Origin: CAYMTN01 sp964393335
Lineage (GTDB): Bacteria; Chloroflexota; Anaerolineae; Aggregatilineales; Aggregatilineaceae
DNA length: 20,976 bases
Direction of reading: 5' to 3'
Assembly: GCA_964393335.1 (NCBI GenBank)
Contig: CAYMTN010000079.1
Span: 1-20,976, forward strand
The stretch's first letter is position 1. Each line of letters begins with the position of its first letter. The translations under genes and the position numbers were made by a program. Positions 16,101 to 20,976 of the stretch are shown piece after piece. The notes beneath the pieces are model-generated. The model searched no databases. It worked only from the letters and a program-made list of their open reading frames with translations, and had not been told where the DNA came from.

Positions 16101-17585
16101 CTCCATCTGGACGCCAACCCGCTCCGCTGGCCGAACAATGGCTTGTTCCAGCTCTTCGGGTGACAGTGGCAGCACAACCTCCGTGCATTGGCGCAGTAAC
16201 TCACCCAATTCGGTATAGAGCAGAGGCCGGTCGTAGAAGTCCGCTCGCAGCGTGACTATCACGCGAAATCGACTGTGCGGTTCGGCGAGTGCGGTCAACA
16301 GACAGTCCAGGAAGCGATGTCGTGTGGTTTCATCGCTAACCAGGCTAAATACCTCCTCAAACTGGTCGATTACCAGGAGCAGTTCGGCCTGTGCATCGTC
16401 CGGGAGGATGTGCTTGATGAGCCGTAGCAAACCGCGCGGTTCGTTTTCGAGATCGCGCCACAGACTCGGATCAAGATTCACAGCCAGACACTGGAGCGCT
16501 GCTGTTAGCCCCTCAAATGGGTGTGTGCCTGGCAGGATTGTCACCACCGGCCAGCGGTCGGAGCCGGAAATCGCTCCTTTGTGCAAGGCGGGAATCAAGC
16601 CTGCCCGGACGAGGCTGGATTTTCCACTGCCGCTCGGCCCAACGACCGCCAGAAACCGCGACTGCGGCCCATCCGCTTTCAGGTGCGACAGCAATCGCCG
16701 AACCGCCGCGTCACGTCCGAAGAAGTCCGGTGCGTCGGCCTCCTGGAACGGGTGCAGCCCTTTGTACGGGTTAGCCAGCACGGCGGGGCGCGGCTGAATC
16801 TGAGGGGCGGCGGTGCGAGAGGCTGGGCCCGACTGAATCTGACGGCACAGCTCAATCAGATCGGATGAGGGTTTGACACCTAACTCTTCGTCCAACAGGC
16901 GGCAGTAGGTTTCGTATTGGGCCAAAGCCTGTGTGCGCTGGCCCGCCTGAGCCAGCAGCAGGATCAGGTGCCGGTTGATCTCCTCGTGCAGCGGGTCGAG
17001 GCTCAATAACCGGGTGGCCTGGGCGATGCCGTCGGCATAGACGCCGTGTCGGAGATCGTACAGCACGAGGTGATGCAGCGCCTCGATCACGATGCGCCGC
17101 AGGCGGTCGCGTTCCAGATCGGCCCATTCTTCGAATGCGCGGCTGTCAGCGACGTAGAAGCCCTGCAGAAAATCGCCTTGATAAAGGTCCAGCGCTGCTT
17201 TCAGCGCCTTCGCCTCGTCATCCGAAAGAATGCTTTCACGCCGGTCCCGGATGCCCGCACGTTTTAACAGTTGTTCAGCTTCCGCAACATCGATCCAGGT
17301 TTCGGAGTCCGAGGCAAGTGCTACGGTGCGCCGCGTAACGTTCACATTCGAGGGCACGACCTGGCGGAGATTGCTGAGGCCCACCCGCAAAGAAGCAAGA
17401 GATTGGCTTTGGGAGCGTTCCGGCCAGAGCAGTTCGGCCAGCACCTCGCGGGCCTGAGGTCGCCGGGTGCAGGCCAGATAGACCAACAGCGCTTCGACTT
17501 TGCGCGAGACAAAGCCGTTCACTGGCTGCTCATCAAGTTCGATGGACAGGCCCCCCAACGTGTAAATCCGCAGCACGCTGTCCAT
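13131..17585 (-). CDS. SARP (winged helix + BTAD)-STAND NTPase-TM-WD40 regulator
   Basis: The protein is 1484 residues from ATG 17585, which is preceded by AAGGGGGT. The frame stays open to 17666 but those codons look non-coding. Residues 1-95 are an OmpR-type winged helix (RIYTLGGLSIEL, SRKVEALLVYLA) and 100-250 are the BTAD helical repeat domain, together a SARP-type DNA-binding unit. The nSTAND NTPase follows from 272: NPYKGLHPFQ, Walker A GPSGSGKS (316-323), Walker B LLLVIDQFEE (402-411). A basic stretch KIRRRR precedes a single transmembrane helix (about 723-744). Residues 820-1475 hold 14 WD40-like repeats. From the NTPase onward it is clearly paralogous to the kinase regulator of the preceding module. 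SARPs are usually activators that bind direct repeats. It is divergent from a secreted propeller-protein gene, its nearest candidate target. Confidence 0.92.
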   Translation of the reverse strand: MDSVLRIYTLGGLSIELDEQPVNGFVSRKVEALLVYLACTRRPQAREVLAELLWPERSQSQSLASLRVGLSNLRQVVPSNVNVTRRTVALASDSETWIDVAEAEQLLKRAGIRDRRESILSDDEAKALKAALDLYQGDFLQGFYVADSRAFEEWADLERDRLRRIVIEALHHLVLYDLRHGVYADGIAQATRLLSLDPLHEEINRHLILLLAQAGQRTQALAQYETYCRLLDEELGVKPSSDLIELCRQIQSGPASRTAAPQIQPRPAVLANPYKGLHPFQEADAPDFFGRDAAVRRLLSHLKADGPQSRFLAVVGPSGSGKSSLVRAGLIPALHKGAISGSDRWPVVTILPGTHPFEGLTAALQCLAVNLDPSLWRDLENEPRGLLRLIKHILPDDAQAELLLVIDQFEEVFSLVSDETTRHRFLDCLLTALAEPHSRFRVIVTLRADFYDRPLLYTELGELLRQCTEVVLPLSPEELEQAIVRPAERVGVQMEPAVITKILTDVNEQPGALPLLQYALTDLFEHREDRRLTLAAYRARGGVRGTLAARAESLYAALDKEAQRVTQQVFLRLVQLGESTEDTRRRVPWSEMVSVAGSEASARTLVDHFVRHRLLTLDHDPATGSSTVELAHEALIREWRRFKAWIDESRADLRQQRVLAAAAEEWRAAGQDRSYLLTGSRLAQFEGWAERTGVTLTPDERTYLETSRAEHQRLKIRRRRVQNSALVAATTVALIMTVLALFAFDRERQAQAARMRTAREASVNHSLVLAADAKAEFGSGNVDLALLLALEAVHIDDPPAESLRTLSTVALGLGTRAILKEHINSVKTVTFSPDSRLALSGSCHQLDADNSCTEGELILWDTESETLLRRFDGHTGWVNSVTFSPDGQTALSASSDGTLILWQVKTGEIVRRFEGHMGGVNSVAFSPDGETALSGSDDSTLILWDVTTGEIVRRFEEHTGAVNCVAFSPDGQTAVSGSADRTLILWDVTTSEIIHRFEGHSNDVTAVSFVPGANGDSHIILSASLDYHLKSWDAQAGTLLQDIAHEDQVKSLAVAPDGRTVLLGFLGDLLLFDLERWQISTHLPDAPALSLAVSPDGRLALSGADDGSLYMWNLGEQVELYRWMPSTASFSRMIRLLSDGRHLASVYFAVDDTDPMGFAMVFELWDVDNTSPTIHQSIRRVVLPRPFPEPAGTWGDYSPDGEYALVNFGDYWGSTGQNAIVLYDLDSGAIVRRFEGQTYLGRSVAFSPDGRTVLTGSMSWTNYWPEEEWGKGELLLWDVESGALLRRFGNTDDVTSISFSRDGHQALTSSVVHPYIRVWDVETGELLRECQFPSDDGGYIVRFGPDEKTALAGSSFGPLVQWNLETCAVIRRFVGHPTNVPGLSVSPDGRYILSGDESGNLILWNLETGEELSRWIGHGGAVWDIMFSPEGQTAYSASFDGSIRQWQIADWPLNELLAWVYQNRYVREFTCEEHVRYRIKPLCG
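14591..14968 (-). repeat. Three 126-bp tandem units encoding WD40 blades
   Basis: The motif CCTCAAA (plus strand) recurs at 14591, 14717 and 14843, and a diverged form (CCGTCAAAACGG) follows at about 14968. The period is 126 bases, or 42 codons, one WD40 blade. The units share long stretches of DNA identity such as GGTCACATCCCACAG (first two units) and GAGGATCAGCGT-like runs. The other blades of this gene are similar only as protein. This points to recent duplication or gene conversion of blades 2-4. Confidence 0.75.
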
Positions 17586-17666
17586 GAGTACCCCCTTGAT
17601 CACCCTGATCGATTCCTGGCGACTCCTTAACGTTTTCGTAACGCCTGATTTGATATGATGCTTCAA

Positions 17667-17903
17667 AGTAAGGGAGCAGGAGCAGGCACGCGTTCATTCC
17701 GCCGCTGTTATACGGTGTGCAAGTCAATCGTGTCTGGACCATATCCCATTATACACCCGCCTGGACGCTTATTTATGCACGTGCTGCATGTGCGCGGTAC
17801 CTGATACCACACGCGAGGCGCGGAGGTTTCGGGGAATGAGTCATACAACAAGCTGCCCAACAAGTCCCGATGAAAACAAACACCTTGAAATGGAGAAAAA
17901 ACG
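17667..17903. promoter_or_regulatory. Divergent promoter region of the SARP regulator and the secreted propeller gene
   Basis: This 237-base gap must hold promoters for both genes (the regulator itself starts at 17585). AT-rich boxes such as TTATACA (near 17740) are possible plus-strand -10 elements, and TATAAC on the minus strand (near 17706-17711) is a weak candidate for the regulator. Two related 8-mers, GCACGTGC (17777-17784, palindromic) and GCATGTGC (17786-17793), sit side by side in the middle. No match to the CCAAACTTTTCCC repeat of the other module was seen. Confidence 0.35.
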
Positions 17904-18938
17904 ATGTCTGCAAAAAAGATATTCCTGCTTCTAGTGGTCGCTGCGCTTGCGGCGGCGCTGTTATGGACTACTCGCGTCCAGCCGGTCAGCGGACAGGATT
18001 TCCAACCAGTTAAGGTCGAATTCACCGCCTACGAAGGTAACCCGATTCTTACCGTTGGCGAAGCGGGCGCATGGGACTCCGGGTCGGTCTGGAACCCGCG
18101 AGTTATCTTAAAAGATGGTGCGTTTCACATGTTCTACACGGGAGGGATGGACGCCAGTTCGCCGCCTGCGGTAGGCTACGCCACATCAGAAGACGGCCTG
18201 CACTGGACTAAATACGAGGACAATCCGGTTCTGGAAATGGACCCCGCTATCACGAAGGCCGGCATTCCCAATGTGACCCCGGTGCTCGACGGCGATACCT
18301 GGATCATCTTCTTCCCCTTCGTCAAATATCGGGGAACTCCAGCCGCAAGCATTATGCGGGCGACCGCTCCGGCCCCTGTCGGTCCCTGGACGATAGAAGC
18401 CAACCCGGTACTTGAGAAGGCGAGTGGACAGGATTGGGACGTGAATATGGACATTGCGTCCGTCACATTAGCTGAGGGCGAGTACGTACTCTACTACACG
18501 TCTCCGTATCAGAACGTCGGTGAAGCAACGTCGCCGGACGGTATCACCTGGACCAAGTATAACGATTCCGTGACAACCGAGTCCCAATACGCTAACAGCG
18601 ATCCGGTGTTTACCGTCGGCGGTGCAGAAAGCTGGGACAGCATTATGGTCGTGGCCCCTGTCGTCCAGTACGGCGATCATGGCTGGGAGATGTTCTACGG
18701 CGCGACCGGCGTCAGTCCAATTATTATGAGCATCGGCTACGCGACCAGCCCAGACGGGATCACCTGGACGCGCTATGGCGACGGCCCAGTGTTGACTGCA
18801 CCAGAGGGTCGTCTCCATGTTGTCCCTGGGTCGTTTATGATCGACGACGGCACCTATTACCTGTATTACTCGATGTCCTCGGCAGAGGAAGTGTGGGATC
18901 AGATCGGTGTTGCTACCGGCGCGGTGACGTGGGAGTAG
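17904..18938 (+). CDS. Secreted five-bladed beta-propeller, glycoside-hydrolase-like (GH43/GH130-type fold)
   Basis: This 344-residue protein starts at ATG 17904, with GGAG eight bases ahead. It has a signal peptide (1-30; MSAKK, long Ala/Leu/Val core, probable cleavage after PVSG). The mature part repeats the pattern seen in glycosidase-type five-bladed propellers: GSVWNPRVILKDGAFHMFYTG (60-80, in two parts GSVWNPRVIL and KDGAFHMFYTG), GYATSEDGLHWTKYEDNPVL (91-110), GEATSPDGITWTKY (206-219) and GYATSPDGITWTRY (278-291). Related proteins act on or bind glycans. I cannot assign catalytic acids with confidence, so it may be a binding protein rather than an enzyme. It is divergent from the SARP regulator, echoing the esterase/kinase-regulator pair of the first module. 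Confidence 0.75.
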   Translation: MSAKKIFLLLVVAALAAALLWTTRVQPVSGQDFQPVKVEFTAYEGNPILTVGEAGAWDSGSVWNPRVILKDGAFHMFYTGGMDASSPPAVGYATSEDGLHWTKYEDNPVLEMDPAITKAGIPNVTPVLDGDTWIIFFPFVKYRGTPAASIMRATAPAPVGPWTIEANPVLEKASGQDWDVNMDIASVTLAEGEYVLYYTSPYQNVGEATSPDGITWTKYNDSVTTESQYANSDPVFTVGGAESWDSIMVVAPVVQYGDHGWEMFYGATGVSPIIMSIGYATSPDGITWTRYGDGPVLTAPEGRLHVVPGSFMIDDGTYYLYYSMSSAEEVWDQIGVATGAVTWE

Positions 18939-19029
18939 CGCCAGCCCCGGTTGCGCGCAGCGCGATCAGGTTTTGCGGAATTCGGCATTCACCTTTATCA
19001 TGCAGGCTGCCGGTGAGGGTACACTCTAC
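18939..19029. other. Short gap after the propeller gene
   Basis: GC-rich DNA with a weak GCGCGCAGCGCG fold followed by TTTT near 18954-18977, which could be a poor terminator for the propeller gene. No coding sequence is recognised here. Confidence 0.3.
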
Positions 19030-19178
19030 CCGGTGGGGCTCCCTGGCATCAGGTGCGGCGTGTGGTGCGCGGCGCCTCGTGGTACTTCGATCAGAATTGC
19101 GCGCGGGCTGCGTACCGCGACTGGTACAACCCGAACTACAGGAGCAACGTATGCGTTCAGGGGGTAAACCGAGAATGG
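19030..19178 (+). pseudogene. C-terminal remnant of an FGE-sulfatase (SUMF1-type) gene
   Basis: The frame from about 19057 reads RRVVRGASWYF, then DQNCARAAYRDWYNP, then NYRSNV. This is the hallmark C-terminal stretch of formylglycine-generating-enzyme-like proteins (RVxRGGSW ... ARAAYR ... NP). Upstream, family-like pieces (PVG, ASG) appear in other frames, so several indels must have occurred, and an in-frame TGA lies just upstream near 19017. Downstream, VCF-R appears only after another slip. The Gly-Gly of RGGSW is Gly-Ala. No start exists, and the piece is about 45 residues of a normal 250 or more. It abuts the IS66 element, which may have carried away or separated the rest. Confidence 0.7.
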
Positions 19179-20638
19179 TCTTAAGGTTAGGGAGCGGGTA
19201 AGAGCGAAGGCGCAGGCTGACCGGTCGGGTAAGCGATGAGCGCATCCCGCAAGAAGTCAAAGACAGGTCGCTGTTGCTGAGACAAGTTTCGACCACAGTG
19301 AGCATACGTTCAACAAAACGGCTGCCTGCATCCGATTGTGTACCGTGCGAGGAGCGCCGCCAGATAACCGGATGACGCAACGCGCGTTCGGCCCTGTTGT
19401 TAGTCGGCTCAAGACCGGGAACAGGTACAAACTGCCACAGATCAGGATCAGCAGCCAGCAGATGACGACACGTCTCAGCGGTCCGTGAAGAAGACGCTGT
19501 CAGCCCGGTTGTCAACCAGTGTCGGGTCTGGGATTGGATGGCGGGAAATTCAGTCAGAAACCCGAAGTAATCCAAGGTGCCATCGCGCACACGTGCCCAG
19601 CGCATTAACAGGTATTCCCGCCTGAAGTTTCAGATACCAGCCCACCCGATACGAATCGTCGCCGCGTTCGAGAATTTTCTGGAAGTCACGCACCAAGTGG
19701 CTCCAGCAGTACTGACGTCGTTTGAGCCAAGTGTAAGCGCTACAGCGATCGGTCCCGGCCACCCCCGCATAGTGCTCCCCCCACAACTCACGGGCGATCT
19801 GGCCACTGCGACTGGGAGCAATTCGAAACAGGGTCGCCTGGGGAGTCACAACCGTCCACAACCAACTCCGGCGGGCTGCGCCCACTTGCCGCCAGCCGGG
19901 TTCATCAATGTTGCAGACCGGTTCGTTTTTCACCACCGGTTCCAACTCAGCCGCCGGAGCAGCTAATGCCTGACGGATCACCCGTTGTTGGTTCACAACC
20001 GTACTGGCGGTCATTGGGATCTCAAAGCATTCGACCAGAAAGTCGGTGACTTGCCGTTTGCTCAGGCGAAACCGCCCCATGGCCAGACCGGCCAGACTGA
20101 TCACATTCGGCCCAAACCAACTCGCGGCGACTTCGGGCGATTCGCCCCGGTTGCTTTGCCCGTCACAGGGACACTCCCGTCGATGAACCTGATATTCTGT
20201 CACCTTGGGTTTGACGATGGGCAGTTCGGTCACTTGATGGCGATATGGTGCTGGATCTTCACCTAACAACAGCGCACCACACCCTGCACAACGGGGTGGT
20301 TTGCAGACCACCACTTCATCCACCTCATCAACCAGGGCTCGATGGTGTCCCCGATAGCCGGGTTGTCCACCTCGTTTGCGCGGTGGTCCGGAAGGTTCCT
20401 TGGCGGCTCGCTGGTCTGGTCGGTCTTGGGATGGCGGTTGGGAGGAATTCTGGGAATTGCGGTTGACGATTTCCTGGAGCTGTTCCACCGTCTCGCGCAG
20501 TTGTTTGATCTCAGCACACAGTTCGCCGATCCGAACTTGGACACGACTCGGTGTTTGCTGCCAATCTTCAGGCGTGATCGCGCTTTCGGGTGGCGGCGTC
20601 AAGTCGTCAGTCATGGCACCTATTCTACACCATTAAGA
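19179..20638 (-). mobile_element. IS66-family insertion sequence (tnpC only), degenerate
   Basis: One transposase gene fills the element. There is no tnpA or tnpB, as in the ISBst12-type branch of IS66. Imperfect terminal repeats are suggested by TCTTAAGGTTAG (19179-19190) and, on the minus strand, TCTTAATGGTGTAG (20638-20625), which match apart from two one-base gaps. The exact ends are uncertain and I see no 8-bp target duplication, so the element is old or the ends lie elsewhere. The two frameshifts in the transposase argue it no longer moves by itself. Confidence 0.6.
19187..20614 (-). pseudogene. tnpC: IS66-family transposase (TnpC) with two frameshifts
   Basis: From ATG 20614 the frame shows an N-terminal leucine-zipper-like helix (28-50), a linker with Pro/Gln/Arg, a zinc-finger segment with CxxC (RCAGCG) and CPCDG, and the DDE core with Asp237 (NIDEPGW) and Asp289 (GTDRCSAY). 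At 19617-19619 (GGG on the minus strand) the frame breaks. One G fewer restores LQAEYLLMRWARVRDGT. The second frame carries the third acidic residue in EPTNNRAERALR. A second break near 19271-19281 must be crossed to reach QQRPVFDFLRDAL and the end at TAA 19187. Mended, the protein is about 475 residues, the usual TnpC length. Both breaks are single-base slips, so assembly error cannot be excluded. Confidence 0.85.
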
Positions 20639-20643
20639 TAGCC

Positions 20644-20976
20644 TTTTTCCACCCCCCCCGAACACATACGAGACACATTATGGCCCAAACCAAGAGAGAT
20701 TCCCTTGAATAATCGTCGTTTCTTGTATCGGAATGCTTGTTCTCGATCAGTGAAAGCTAGTAAGAACAAAATCCTTGAAATTCCTATCCCTCCTGCAAGC
20801 AGCAGGGCATTAGGGAATCTCATCCCTTCGGGCACGGATTTTGGAAGATCAAAACCGATTCCGGGGCATAGCCCCGAAGTCCAGGCGAAGCTCGGACTCG
20901 CCATTCATCCCCCCTGCTCACGGTACTGTTGGCGAACGCTTGCAGGAACGATTGTGAGGGAAAAGGCTATACTGGA
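20644..20976. other. Region with no recognisable gene
   Basis: A minus-strand frame across 20620-20904 has no ribosome site or family likeness and extends into the IS end, so I do not call it. Noted structures are a run of eight C bases (about 20653-20660), a hairpin CGGGGC-ATA-GCCCCG (20862-20876), and a GGCGA/TCGCC inverted pair just after it. These could be part of a structured RNA or another decayed repeat, but nothing identifies them. Confidence 0.4.

Noticed and set aside
6328..17585. STAND/WD40 proteins considered as Avs-like antiphage defence
   Set aside because: There is no effector nuclease or similar domain. The N-termini are regulatory (kinase, LuxR, SARP) and the proteins carry a TM helix, so a signalling role fits better.
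17586..17666. Upstream extension of the SARP gene
   Set aside because: The SARP domain begins a few residues after the ATG at 17585, which has a strong AAGGGGGT ahead.
20620..20904. 94-codon minus-strand frame beyond the IS
   Set aside because: No ribosome site or known family, and its end runs into the presumed IS terminal repeat.

Overview
The window looks like a piece of a Chloroflexota chromosome, probably Anaerolineae or a relative. This is inferred from gene content: very large membrane-anchored STAND-NTPase/WD40 regulators with kinase, LuxR or SARP front ends, a formylglycine-generating-enzyme (FGE) remnant and a tnpC-only IS66 element. No rRNA or marker gene confirms it. Base composition is moderately GC-rich. 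No tRNA, rRNA or CRISPR array was seen.

Layout. (i) 1-365: no gene seen, apart from an 11-bp inverted repeat reaching the first stop codon. (ii) 366-5018, minus strand: a MarR-type repressor gene with a 9+9 bp palindrome in front of it, followed by the two overlapping half-transporter genes of a heterodimeric ABC exporter. A terminator-like hairpin lies between marR and the exporter. (iii) 5131-5667, minus strand: a broken ABC ATPase gene cut off at its Walker B motif. (iv) 6019-18938: two successive modules of the same plan. Each has a small plus-strand helix-turn-helix gene, a giant minus-strand regulator convergent with it, and a plus-strand gene for a secreted protein divergent from the regulator. 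Module A has an apparently intact HTH gene, a Ser/Thr kinase-LuxR-STAND-TM-WD40 protein and a secreted PAF-acetylhydrolase-like esterase. Module B has an HTH pseudogene, a SARP-STAND-TM-WD40 protein and a secreted five-bladed-propeller glycosidase-like protein. (v) 18939-20976: a decayed C-terminal scrap of an FGE-sulfatase gene, then an IS66-family transposase gene with two frameshifts, then about 330 bp with no recognisable gene.

How the parts may work together. The two giant regulators share a chassis: an nSTAND-type NTPase with GPSGSGKS Walker A, one transmembrane helix with basic residues on its N-terminal side, a helical linker and 14 WD40-type repeats. They differ in the cytoplasmic output domain, which is kinase plus LuxR HTH in one and SARP (winged helix plus BTAD) in the other. 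The simplest reading is a one-piece transmembrane sensor-regulator whose propellers face outward and whose DNA-binding end may control the divergent secreted gene. The sequence supports the shared architecture and synteny directly. Topology and regulatory targets are inference. The exporter/MarR region looks like an ordinary, probably substrate-responsive, efflux locus.
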